Shown: one piece after another, positions 33,487-42,601 of the stretch
How the letters are laid out: the number at the start of each line of letters is the position of its first letter
Position numbering within the stretch: the first letter of the stretch is position 1
Origin: Streptomyces sp. NRRL WC-3605
GTDB lineage: Bacteria; Actinomycetota; Actinomycetes; Streptomycetales; Streptomycetaceae
Assembly: GCF_001509795.1 (NCBI RefSeq)
Contig: NZ_LLZN01000079.1
Span: 124,001 to 188,000, forward strand
Direction: 5' to 3'
DNA: 64,000 nt
Made by a program: the position numbers and the translations under genes
The notes under the pieces: generated by a model
Told to the model about the DNA's origin: nothing
What the model saw: only the letters and a program-made list of their open reading frames with translations
The model's database searches: none

Positions 33487-34662
33487 TCAGCGGTTGACGA
33501 AGTCCTGGCGGGCCAGCAGGCCGGTGTCGGGGTTGTCGGTGAAGACCCCGTCGATCCCGGTGGCGAAGTACACGCGGTAGGCGCCGAAGACGTCGCCGTA
33601 GGCGTCCGGGTCGGTGCCCTTGCGGAACTCGGCGGGCAGGAACGGGTTCTCGTTGCGCATCGTGTAGGGGTGCAGGAGGAGGCCCGCCCGGTGCGCGTCC
33701 CGGACCAGGGTGGTGGGGGTGGTGAGCCTCCCGGCCGCGTCCTTGGGGATGACGAGGTCCAGCGTGGGGCCGATGCCCTGGGCGTAGGAGGCGATCTCCC
33801 GCAGCCCGGCCGGGGTGACCAGGTCGGCGGTGGTGCGCGGGTCGCCCGTCGTCCCGAAGTCCCAGGGGCGGGTGTCCGCGCCGGAGAGCAGGACGACGAG
33901 CGGGTTGCCGACGAGCTTGTCCATGCGCTGGATGCAGGTGGGCTCGAAGGACTGGAGGATGACGGGCGAGTCCTTGCGGTCCTTGCCGTGCCGGCGCAGC
34001 ACCCCCGCAACCCGCTCCTCCAGGCCGAGGCCCTGCTCGCGGAAGTAGGTGGGGTGCTTGAGCTCGGGGTAGATCCAGACCTGCCTGCCCCGCCTGCGGG
34101 TCTGCTCGTCCTGCCAGGCGAGGACCTCCTCGAAGGTGGGGATCTCCCAGCGGCCGTCGTAGAGGGTGTTGTGCGGGCGGTTGGCCGGGATGCGCTCGGT
34201 CGCCCGCAGGGTCTTCAGCTCGGCCAGCGTGAAGTCCTCGGTGAACCAGCCGGTCGTCGGGACGCCGTCGAGCGACTTGGTCTTCCTGCGGCCGGCGAAC
34301 TCGGGGTGGCTCGCGACGTCGGTGGTGCCGCCGATCTCCGGCTCGTGCCGGCAGACGAGGTGCCCGTCCCGGGTGGGGACGAGGTCGCCGGCCTCGACGA
34401 TGTCGGCGCCGAGGTCGAGGGCCAGCTGGTAGGAGCCGAGGGTGTGCTCGGGCCGGTAGCCGCTGGCGCCGCGGTGTCCGATGACCGTCGGCTTCGGCAG
34501 GCTCTTCAGTCCCCCGCCGTGCCCGCCGCCTCCGCCGTGCCCGCCGCCGGCGGCGGCCGCCTGAGCGGAGAGCCCGAGGACGCCTCCCGCCCCGAGTACG
34601 GCCGCGCCGAGAAGAGTCCGCCGTCCGGTGGTGGCGGTCTGCTCGTTGTCCTGGGTTCCCAT
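33487..34662 (-). CDS. glpQ1: Secreted glycerophosphodiester phosphodiesterase
   Basis: The 391-residue exported enzyme hydrolyses glycerophosphodiesters to glycerol-3-phosphate and an alcohol, a way to scavenge phosphate. A twin-arginine signal (TGRRTLLGAAVLGAGG, Arg14-15) is followed by a Gly/His-rich linker and the GDPD barrel: GHRGASGYRPEHTLGSY, ADIVEAGDLVPTRDGHLVCRHEP and, near the end, GIDGVFTDNPD. ATG at 34662 follows AGGAAGG. The known S. coelicolor glpQ1 is PhoP-regulated (recalled literature), and a PHO-box-like array lies upstream here. Confidence 0.92.
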   Translation of the reverse strand: MGTQDNEQTATTGRRTLLGAAVLGAGGVLGLSAQAAAAGGGHGGGGGHGGGLKSLPKPTVIGHRGASGYRPEHTLGSYQLALDLGADIVEAGDLVPTRDGHLVCRHEPEIGGTTDVASHPEFAGRRKTKSLDGVPTTGWFTEDFTLAELKTLRATERIPANRPHNTLYDGRWEIPTFEEVLAWQDEQTRRRGRQVWIYPELKHPTYFREQGLGLEERVAGVLRRHGKDRKDSPVILQSFEPTCIQRMDKLVGNPLVVLLSGADTRPWDFGTTGDPRTTADLVTPAGLREIASYAQGIGPTLDLVIPKDAAGRLTTPTTLVRDAHRAGLLLHPYTMRNENPFLPAEFRKGTDPDAYGDVFGAYRVYFATGIDGVFTDNPDTGLLARQDFVNR

Positions 34663-34882
34663 GAGCGCCCTTCCTGCCTCGATGCGTCGGTGCGCGCCGA
34701 TCGTAGGTGCGCGTCCATGACAGAGGGGAGACCCCGGGCCGAACACACGGGTGACACGGGATGGCGTGTGAGGGCTACGAGGTGACGGGGCGTCGGATTC
34801 GCCACGCCCGGGCGGGGAACCCGGAATGCGTCGCCCGAGCGACGTCCGTCACACCGTTGCGGCCGCGTTACGGCCCATCGGC

Positions 34883-34935
34883 GCCGCGTCACCGCAGGTG
34901 AACGCAGGTCAACGGCGAGTAAGACCTGGGTGAAG
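34883..34935 (-). promoter_or_regulatory. PHO-box-like direct repeat array upstream of glpQ1
   Basis: Minus-strand units are CTTCACCCAGG (34925-34935), a weak TCTTACTCGCC, GTTGACCTGCG (34903-34913), GTTCACCTGCG (34893-34903) and GGTGACGCGGC. Against the published Streptomyces PHO unit G(G/T)TCAYYYR(G/C)G, the GTTCACC unit matches fully and two others in 10 of 11 positions. Two units are spaced 10 rather than 11 bases. The array lies 220-270 bases before glpQ1 and about 95 bases before the divergent acyltransferase gene. Confidence 0.6.
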
Positions 34936-35026
34936 TCGGCGTACCCGATGTGCGTGATCGCGGTGACCGCGAGTATCGTCCTCACCTGCACAGACATAGA
35001 TGAATCCCTTGACACCGGAGGGCCCG

Positions 35027-35701
35027 TTGTCCCGCTTCGCGCTCATCAAGGCAGTGCTCGGACCGATCATGCGCCTGATGTTCCGCCCACAGGTGGAGGG
35101 CGTGGAGCACATCCCTGGCGACGGTCCGGTCATCCTGGCCGGCAACCACCTCACGTTCATCGACTCGATGATCCTTCCGCTGGTGTGCGACCGGCAGGTC
35201 TACTTCATCGGCAAGGACGAGTACGTCACCGGCAAGGGCCTCAAGGGCCGCCTCATGGCCTGGTTCTTCACGGGCGTCGGCATGATCCCGGTGGACCGGG
35301 ACGGCGGCCGCGGCGGTGTCGCCGCGCTGATGACAGGGCGCCGGATCCTGGAGGAGGGCAAGGTCTTCGGCATCTACCCCGAGGGCACGCGCTCCCCCGA
35401 CGGGCGGCTGTACCGGGGCCGCACCGGCATCGCCCGCCTGACGCTGATGACGGGCGCGCCGGTCGTGCCCTTCGCCATGATCGGCACGGACAAGCTCCAG
35501 CCGAACGGCGCCGGCATGCCCCGCCCGGGCAAGGTGACCGTGCGCTTCGGCGAGGCGATGGAGTTCTCCCGGTACGAGGGCATGGACCGCGACCGCTATG
35601 TGCTGCGGGCGGTGACCGACTCCGTGATGGCCGAGGTCATGCGGCTGTCCGGCCAGGAGTACGTGGACATGTACGCCAGCAAGGCCAAGGAAGCGGCGTG
35701 A
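35027..35701 (+). CDS. 1-acylglycerol-3-phosphate acyltransferase (PlsC family)
   Basis: The 224-residue membrane-associated acyltransferase probably makes phosphatidate from lysophosphatidate. Hallmarks are the HX4D motif in NHLTFIDS near 43, the substrate motif FGIYPEGTRSPDG near 107-119 and the hydrophobic APVVPFAMIG. I choose TTG at 35027 because GGAGGG lies four bases upstream; an ATG at 35000 is in frame but has no ribosome site. It is divergent from glpQ1 and shares its upstream region with the PHO-like array, so it may also respond to phosphate. Confidence 0.88.
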   Translation: MSRFALIKAVLGPIMRLMFRPQVEGVEHIPGDGPVILAGNHLTFIDSMILPLVCDRQVYFIGKDEYVTGKGLKGRLMAWFFTGVGMIPVDRDGGRGGVAALMTGRRILEEGKVFGIYPEGTRSPDGRLYRGRTGIARLTLMTGAPVVPFAMIGTDKLQPNGAGMPRPGKVTVRFGEAMEFSRYEGMDRDRYVLRAVTDSVMAEVMRLSGQEYVDMYASKAKEAA

Positions 35702-35711
35702 CCCTCGGGGC

Positions 35712-37244
35712 TCACCGCGACGCCGAGTCGTCCAGTCGCTGACCGCGCAGCAGGAACCAGGCCGCCACCGCCGCCGCCAGCAGGACGGCCGCTCCGGCGC
35801 CCGCCGCCAGGGCGAGGCCGTCCACGAAGGCGGTGCGGGCCGCGTCCAGCATCGCCTCGGAGGTCCGGGCGGGCAGGCCCGCCGCCGCCTCCACCGCGCC
35901 GCCGAGGGACTCGTGGGCCGCGGCCGGGGTGCCGGCCGGACCGGTGAAGCCCCGGTAGACGCCGGTGACGATCGAGCCGAGCACCGCGATGCCGAGGGCC
36001 GCGCCGAGTTCGTACGCCGTCTCCGACACCGCCGACGCGGCGCCCGCCTGTTCCTTCGGCACGGAGGACAGGATCACGTCGGACGTCACAGTGAAGGAGA
36101 AGCCCGCGCCGACGCCCACCACGAGGAGGGCCGCGCCCAGCAGGGGGTAGCCCGTGCCGCGGTCGATCACCGTGAGCACGGCGAGCGCCACGCCGATCGC
36201 GGCGAGGCCGGCCGAGACGACGGCCCGGACCGAGAAGCGGCGGGCCGCGCGTCCCGCGACCAGCCCGGCGACCACGGCGCCGATCGCCGCGGGAAGTTCC
36301 GCCAGACCGGCTTCGAGGGGTCCCCTGCCCTGCACCAACTGCAGGAACTGCGACAGGAAGAACACCAGGCCGGACAGGCCGAGGATGGTGAGCAGGTCGG
36401 CCAGGACGGCACCGCTGAAGCCCCGGTGGCGGAACAGCCGCATGTCGAGCAGCGGTGCCGGCAGAGTGAGCTGGCGCCGGACGAAGCCGTACAGGGCGCC
36501 GGCGCCCGCCAGGCCCGCGGCGAGCGTGAGCCAGGTGAAGCCGTGCGCGGCGGCCTCCTTGACGGCGTAGACGACCCCGATCATGCCGAGCAGGGACAGC
36601 AGGACGCTGGGCAGGTCCCAGGGGCCCGGGGCCGGGTCGCGGGACTCGGGCAGCAGCCGGACGCCGACGACGACCAGGACCACCATCACGGGCAGGTTGA
36701 TCAGGAAGACCGAACCCCACCAGAAGTGTTCGAGCAGGAATCCGCCGGCTATCGGGCCGACGGCGGTGCCCGCGGACGCCGTGGCGCCCCAGATGCCGAT
36801 GGCGAGGCTGCGCTCGCGCGGGTCGTGGAAGAGGTTGCGGATCAGGGCGAGGGTCGCCGGCATCAGGGTGGCGCCCGCGACGCCGAGCAGGGCCCGGGCG
36901 GCGATCAGCATCTCGGGGCTCGTGGCGTAGGCGTTGAGGACGGACAGCGCGCCGAACGCCGTGGCGCCGACGAGCAGGATCCGCTTGCGGCCGATGCGGT
37001 CGCCGAGGCTGCCCATCGACACGAGCAGGCCCGCGATCACGAACGAGTAGACGTCGCCGATCCACAGGAGCTGGGTGCCGGAGGGCTGGAGGTCCTCGCT
37101 GATGTAGGGGGTCGCGAGACCGAGGACGGTCGCGTCGACGGCCACCAGCAGCACGGCGAGGACGAGGACGGACAGCGCGAGCCAACGGCCCGGACGGCTG
37201 GTCACCGCCTCGGTCGTCTCCGCCGGCCGCAGGGTGCTGGTCAT
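35712..37244 (-). CDS. DHA2-type MFS drug exporter
   Basis: The 510-residue transporter has about 14 membrane segments of the QacA/EmrB type. Motif A-like GSLGDRIGRKRILL lies in the first cytoplasmic loop (about 80-93) and motif C-like GPIAGGFLLEHFWW in helix 5. It probably expels lipophilic cations or antibiotics by proton antiport. Its ATG overlaps the stop of the TetR gene (ATGA), so regulator and pump are translated from one transcript and the pump should be induced by its own substrate. Confidence 0.93.
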   Translation of the reverse strand: MTSTLRPAETTEAVTSRPGRWLALSVLVLAVLLVAVDATVLGLATPYISEDLQPSGTQLLWIGDVYSFVIAGLLVSMGSLGDRIGRKRILLVGATAFGALSVLNAYATSPEMLIAARALLGVAGATLMPATLALIRNLFHDPRERSLAIGIWGATASAGTAVGPIAGGFLLEHFWWGSVFLINLPVMVVLVVVGVRLLPESRDPAPGPWDLPSVLLSLLGMIGVVYAVKEAAAHGFTWLTLAAGLAGAGALYGFVRRQLTLPAPLLDMRLFRHRGFSGAVLADLLTILGLSGLVFFLSQFLQLVQGRGPLEAGLAELPAAIGAVVAGLVAGRAARRFSVRAVVSAGLAAIGVALAVLTVIDRGTGYPLLGAALLVVGVGAGFSFTVTSDVILSSVPKEQAGAASAVSETAYELGAALGIAVLGSIVTGVYRGFTGPAGTPAAAHESLGGAVEAAAGLPARTSEAMLDAARTAFVDGLALAAGAGAAVLLAAAVAAWFLLRGQRLDDSASR

Positions 37245-37792
37245 GATTCCTCTCTCCGGAGTGCGCCGCCGAGCAGCAGCCCGACGATCATGTGGTGGAA
37301 GTCCCTGGGGGCTCCCTTGCCGCTCTGCACCATCCAGGCGCCGGAGGCCATCAGGCCGAACAGCGCCTCGGTGAGCCAGGCCGGGGTCAGGTCGATGCGG
37401 AACTCACCGCCGAGCTGCCCGCGCCGGAACAGGGCGGCGATGCGGTCGTCGATCGCGGTCCAGCCGGGGTTGATCTCCTCACCCTCGTAGAGCTGGTTCT
37501 CGGTGTAGAGGAAGGCGAGGAGTCCGGCGGCGGGCTCGATCGCGCGGACGAGGCGGCGTACGGCGTCCGAGGCGGAGCCGTTGTCGAGGTCGGCCGCGTC
37601 CAGGGCGGCCACGCACTCGGCGATGCCCAGCGACTCCAGGGCGCGGACGAGCGCGTCACGGCCCGCGAACTGCCGGTGCAGGGTGGCGCGGCTGATCCCG
37701 GCGGCCTTGGCGACCTCGTCCATGGTGGCGGTGGCTTTGCGGGTCAGCAGGGCCGCGGCACTGCGCAGCACGTGGTCACGATCGACAGCCAT
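37241..37792 (-). CDS. TetR-family repressor
   Basis: The 183-residue protein has an N-terminal TetR helix-turn-helix (ATMDEVAKAAGISRATLHRQFAGRD, about 22-46) and an all-helical ligand-binding domain. It very probably represses its own operon with the MFS pump. ATG at 37792 sits six bases after -10 box TACTCT (37799-37804), so translation is likely leaderless. A perfect palindrome lies over the -35 region just upstream. Confidence 0.93.
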   Translation of the reverse strand: MAVDRDHVLRSAAALLTRKATATMDEVAKAAGISRATLHRQFAGRDALVRALESLGIAECVAALDAADLDNGSASDAVRRLVRAIEPAAGLLAFLYTENQLYEGEEINPGWTAIDDRIAALFRRGQLGGEFRIDLTPAWLTEALFGLMASGAWMVQSGKGAPRDFHHMIVGLLLGGALRREES

Positions 37793-37811
37793 GACACGAG
37801 AGTAGCGCACG

Positions 37812-37829
37812 TGAGACAGCGATGTCTCA
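37812..37829. promoter_or_regulatory. Operator of the TetR/MFS operon
   Basis: The perfect palindrome TGAGACA-GCGA-TGTCTCA covers the spacer and the -35 GAGACA (37823-37828, minus strand) of the promoter with -10 TACTCT at an 18-base spacing. Its position is ideal for repression by the adjacent TetR protein. Confidence 0.8.
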
Positions 37830-37885
37830 TTCAGGGCGCGTGCGGCTCACGCGTGCGGCCCATCACCGGTCGCCGCAGCGAGTGA

Positions 37886-38857
37886 TCAGTGCCAGGGCAG
37901 GCGGCCGCGCTTCTCCCAGTACGCGGCGGGCTCCTCCGCGAGGGACGTGAGCCGGGCCAGCCGCTCCTCGTCCAGGTCGACCACGGCGGCGTGCAGGTTG
38001 GACGCCAGCTGCGCGGTGGTCGCCGCGCCCGACAGGGCGACTCCGGCCCAGGGCCGGCGCAGGACGAACGCGAGCGCGACCGCGTCGCAGCCCTGGGACG
38101 TCTCGGTGGCCACGGCCCGCAGCGCCTCGGGGGCGCCCGGGCCGGCGAGCCGCCCGTTGGCCATGCCCTCCTTGACGATCACCGTCAGCCCGGCGTCGTG
38201 CGCCTCGGCGAGGGCGGGGCCCACCGAGGTCTCCAGGACGTTGTACGTCGACTGGACGGTACGGAAGAGGGGTTCGCCGTCGACCGTCACGGCGAGGGCG
38301 GCGCGCACGGCGTCCGCCTGGGCCGGGCCGCTCGTGGAGAACCCGACGGTCACGCCCTGGGCGGCGGCCTCCGCGAGGCGCGCGTGCAGCTCCTTGTCGG
38401 TGAGCGCGGGACTGTCCGGGGTGACCGAGTGGATCTGGTAGAGGTCCAGACGGTCGCCGAGCAGCGCGGCGGTCTCGGAGCGCTGGCGCTCGTAGGTGGC
38501 GAGGCTGTGGTCCTTGACCTCGTGCCGCTCGGCGTCCGTCGTCCAGTCCGCGGTGTAGGTGTAGCCCCACTTGCTGCCGACGACGACGTCGCCGACGTCC
38601 GGGCGGGCGGTCAGCCAGCCGGCGAGGAACTCCTCCGAACGGCCGTAGGAACGGGCGGCGTCGAAGTAGCGCACGCCCTGGGCGTAGGCGGCGTCGAGGA
38701 GTTCGTGGGTGCGGGCGCGCAGCGCCTCGACGCTGCGGTCGGCTCCGAGGTCCTCGTCCCGGCCGAGGTTGATGTAGCCGGGGCGGCCGACGGCGGCGAG
38801 GCCGAGTCCGATGTGGCAGGTCGGGGTCGTCGCTGTCGCCAGTCGGGCGAAGGGCAT
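37886..38857 (-). CDS. Aldo/keto reductase
   Basis: The 323-residue (alpha/beta)8 NADPH-dependent oxidoreductase has catalytic residues in the usual order: Asp and Tyr in VRYFDAARSYGRSEEF (near 66), Lys in VVVGSKWGY near 95, His in LYQIHSVTPDS near 142, and the cofactor region VALSGAATTAQLASNL near 278. The substrate is unknown. ATG at 38857 has GGAG seven bases upstream. The gene lies downstream of argH but is probably independent. Confidence 0.92.
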   Translation of the reverse strand: MPFARLATATTPTCHIGLGLAAVGRPGYINLGRDEDLGADRSVEALRARTHELLDAAYAQGVRYFDAARSYGRSEEFLAGWLTARPDVGDVVVGSKWGYTYTADWTTDAERHEVKDHSLATYERQRSETAALLGDRLDLYQIHSVTPDSPALTDKELHARLAEAAAQGVTVGFSTSGPAQADAVRAALAVTVDGEPLFRTVQSTYNVLETSVGPALAEAHDAGLTVIVKEGMANGRLAGPGAPEALRAVATETSQGCDAVALAFVLRRPWAGVALSGAATTAQLASNLHAAVVDLDEERLARLTSLAEEPAAYWEKRGRLPWH

Positions 38858-38911
38858 CGCGGGCTCCGTTCGGTCGGCTGCGTACCGCTGCCCGACCAAC
38901 GTAACCCGCGA

Positions 38912-38930
38912 CGCCCCGGCCCACGGGGCG
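38912..38930 (-). terminator. Possible argH terminator
   Basis: A short CGCCCC / GGGGCG stem with a 7-base loop lies directly after the argH stop. It is small for this genome, so confidence is low. Confidence 0.4.
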
Positions 38931-38934
38931 GGCC

Positions 38935-40505
<1,571 letters not shown>

Positions 40506-40546
40506 CCGAGCCGGACCGGAGCGGAGTGCGCGGGCTCCTGTTGAAC

Positions 40547-40566
40547 ACGAGTAACCGCTTACTCGT
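40547..40566. promoter_or_regulatory. Perfect 8-4-8 palindrome, candidate operator
   Basis: ACGAGTAA-CCGC-TTACTCGT directly follows a TTGAAC -35-like box (40541-40546) and ends 67 bases before the secreted-protein gene at 40634, a position where a repressor would block transcription. No cognate regulator is adjacent. Confidence 0.5.
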
Positions 40567-40633
40567 ATCTCCCGGCGAGCGCAGGCGCCGCGTTCGCACC
40601 CGACGACACTCCGAACCCGAGTGAGGCATCCGT

Positions 40634-41077
40634 ATGTCCAGGGCTCTTCCGATGTACAACAAGCGTCGTGTCGCGTTCGTCGGCGGCGCCGCCGCGGTGG
40701 CGCTGTCCGGCACGGTGATCGCCGGATTCGCCCTGGCCGGCGAGGACGGACGGGCCGCCGACTCCGCCCGCACCCTGGCCGGTCCCGGCACGATCACCTG
40801 CCCCGACCTCACCGGGAAGCTGCCCGCCGTCCCCGCCTCCGCCCAGGCCGAGGTCGACCGCAACCTCGCCCAGCTCCGGACCCAGATCGACGAGGCCAAC
40901 CAGCGCCTCGCCGACACCGCCGGACAGGGCGGCCCCGACTTCGTCCAGAACGCCATCCTCGGCCCGCTCAAGGACAAGCGCGTCGCCGCCCTCAACCGCA
41001 TCGAGACCGCCATCGGCCGCGCGGCAGCCAAGCCCGACGGCCTGGAGGCGTTCGCCGCCTGCACGCTCACCCGGTGA
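40634..41077 (+). CDS. Small secreted or membrane-anchored protein
   Basis: The 147-residue protein has an N-terminal export signal or anchor (RRVAFVGGAAAVALSGTVIAGFALA, about 11-35) without a lipobox, followed by a mostly helical domain (AEVDRNLAQLRTQIDEANQR). Two cysteines, near 56 (TITCPDL) and 143 (FAACTL), could form a disulfide bridge outside the cell. No known family was recognised. ATG at 40634 follows GAGG. It has its own terminator, so it is monocistronic, and a palindrome lies over its presumed promoter. Confidence 0.75.
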   Translation: MSRALPMYNKRRVAFVGGAAAVALSGTVIAGFALAGEDGRAADSARTLAGPGTITCPDLTGKLPAVPASAQAEVDRNLAQLRTQIDEANQRLADTAGQGGPDFVQNAILGPLKDKRVAALNRIETAIGRAAAKPDGLEAFAACTLTR

Positions 41078-41089
41078 CGTGACAGGCAG

Positions 41090-41130
41090 CCGTGGCCGCC
41101 CCGTTGGCACGCCGGCCGGGGCGGCCACGG
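41090..41130 (+). terminator. Terminator of the secreted-protein gene
   Basis: A perfect 13-bp stem (CCGTGGCCGCCCC / GGGGCGGCCACGG) with a 15-base loop begins 12 bases past the stop. Confidence 0.85.
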
Positions 41131-41183
41131 TGACCCACGGGGGGCGGGGTGCGGCGGCGGCGCTACGGCGGCACGGGAATTCC

Positions 41184-41213
41184 TTAGACAGCCGAACGAA
41201 CGCCACCCATAAT
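41184..41213 (+). promoter_or_regulatory. Promoter of the PNPOx-like gene
   Basis: -35 TTAGAC (41184-41189), 18-base spacer, -10 CATAAT (41208-41213). The GTG start lies eight bases after the -10 box, implying a leaderless transcript. Confidence 0.65.
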
Positions 41214-41221
41214 CGGTTGAC

Positions 41222-41809
41222 GTGGGTAAAACATATGAACGCATCGACGGCAGACTCCGCACGTTCATCGAGGAGCAGCCGCTCTTCTTCACCGCCACCG
41301 CGCCGCTCGCGGCCGACGGCACCGTCAACCTCTCCCCCAAGGGCCTGAAGGGCTCCTTCGTGGTCCTCGACGAACGTACGGTGGCCTACCTGGACTTCGC
41401 GGGCTCCAACGCCGAGACGATCGCGCACCTGCGGGAGAACGGCCGGATCACCCTCATGTGGTGCGCCTTCCAGGGGCCGCCGAACATCGTGCGCGTGCAC
41501 GGCCGCGGCGAGGCCGTCTTCCGCGACGACCCCCGCTTCCCCGAACTGCTCGGGCACTTCCCCGGCATCGACCCGGCCCAGCACGGCCTGCGCGCCGTCG
41601 TCGTCGTCCACGCCGAGCACATCCGGGACACCTGCGGGTACGCCGTCCCCCTGATGACGTACGACGAGGACCGCGACCTGCACGGAAAGCGCTTCTCCCG
41701 GGAGGACGACGCCTCGCTCGACGCGTACTTCACCAAGAAGGAGTACGTCGCGACCAGCCTGGACGGACTACCCGGGCTGCCGTTGCCGCTGCCTCCCTCT
41801 AGCTTCTGA
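41222..41809 (+). CDS. Pyridoxamine 5'-phosphate oxidase-like flavin protein
   Basis: The 195-residue split-barrel protein of the PNPOx-like superfamily probably binds FMN or F420. Landmarks are the N-terminal FIEEQPLFFTATAP, GTVNLSPKGLKGSF, VAYLDFAGSNAETIAHLREN and GRITLMWCAFQGPPNIVRVHGRG. The reaction is unknown. The GTG start at 41222 has no ribosome site, and a good promoter places the transcript start at or next to it. The L,D-transpeptidase-like gene follows after three bases. Confidence 0.88.
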   Translation: MGKTYERIDGRLRTFIEEQPLFFTATAPLAADGTVNLSPKGLKGSFVVLDERTVAYLDFAGSNAETIAHLRENGRITLMWCAFQGPPNIVRVHGRGEAVFRDDPRFPELLGHFPGIDPAQHGLRAVVVVHAEHIRDTCGYAVPLMTYDEDRDLHGKRFSREDDASLDAYFTKKEYVATSLDGLPGLPLPLPPSSF

Positions 41810-41812
41810 GGC

Positions 41813-42511
41813 ATGCGCCGTGCCGCCCTCGCCCTCGTGTCCGTGTCCGTCCTCGCGCTCGGCGCCGCGCCGGGTGGAGCGCCGGGTCCTCTGCCGGGCC
41901 GGATGGCCGACACCGGGGGCGGCACCCAGCTGATCACCGCCGTCGCGCCGCGGACCGGCTCCACCAAGGGGACGCTGACCTGGTGGGACCGCGTCGGCGG
42001 GCGCTGGGTGCGGGCGGGTTCGGCGTCGGCGCGGTTCGGGGCGAAGGGCCTGGTCGAGGGGGCGCGCCGGAAGCAGGGCACGAACACGACGCCGACCGGG
42101 CTGTTCCGGCTGCCGTACGCCTTCGGCATCGAGGCCGCGCCGCCCGGGACGGCGTACACCTACCGCCGGGTCCGCGAGAACTCCTGGTGGTGCCAGGACA
42201 ACGACTCGCGCGCGTACAACCGCTGGAGCCAGCCACTCGCCCGCGACTGCCGGCCCGCCGAGTCGGAGCACCTGATCACCTACGGCTCCCGCTACGCGCA
42301 CGCCCTCGTCATCGGCTTCAACTACACCCGTCCGGTGAAGGGGCGCGGCGCCGGGATCTTCCTTCATGTCAACGGGCGGGGAGCGACGGCGGGTTGTGTG
42401 TCGGTGCCGCGGGACACCATGAAACGCCTCCTCGCATGGGCCGATCCCGGACGCAAGCCGCACATCGCGATCGGCACCGCGTCCGGCTCCACCGCGATCA
42501 CCCGGTACTGA
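41813..42511 (+). CDS. Secreted L,D-transpeptidase (YkuD)-like protein
   Basis: The 232-residue exported protein has a signal peptide in the first 25-30 residues (RRAALALVSVSVLALGAAPG). The C-terminal half carries FLHVNGRGATAGCVSVP, the YkuD-type catalytic signature with His near 182 and Cys near 191. Such proteins make or edit 3-3 peptidoglycan cross-links or act on related amide bonds. The pre-catalytic part contains KQGTNTTPTGLFRLPYAFG, usual in this family. It begins three bases after the PNPOx-like gene and is probably co-transcribed. Confidence 0.85.
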   Translation: MRRAALALVSVSVLALGAAPGGAPGPLPGRMADTGGGTQLITAVAPRTGSTKGTLTWWDRVGGRWVRAGSASARFGAKGLVEGARRKQGTNTTPTGLFRLPYAFGIEAAPPGTAYTYRRVRENSWWCQDNDSRAYNRWSQPLARDCRPAESEHLITYGSRYAHALVIGFNYTRPVKGRGAGIFLHVNGRGATAGCVSVPRDTMKRLLAWADPGRKPHIAIGTASGSTAITRY

Positions 42512-42601
42512 CCCGGAACCGCTGAACACACGGGCCTCCCCGCACGTATCTCTGGGCCAAGGGACCACGTCAACCCCCTTGCTCCCGTCCCCGGAGGAAC
42601 C

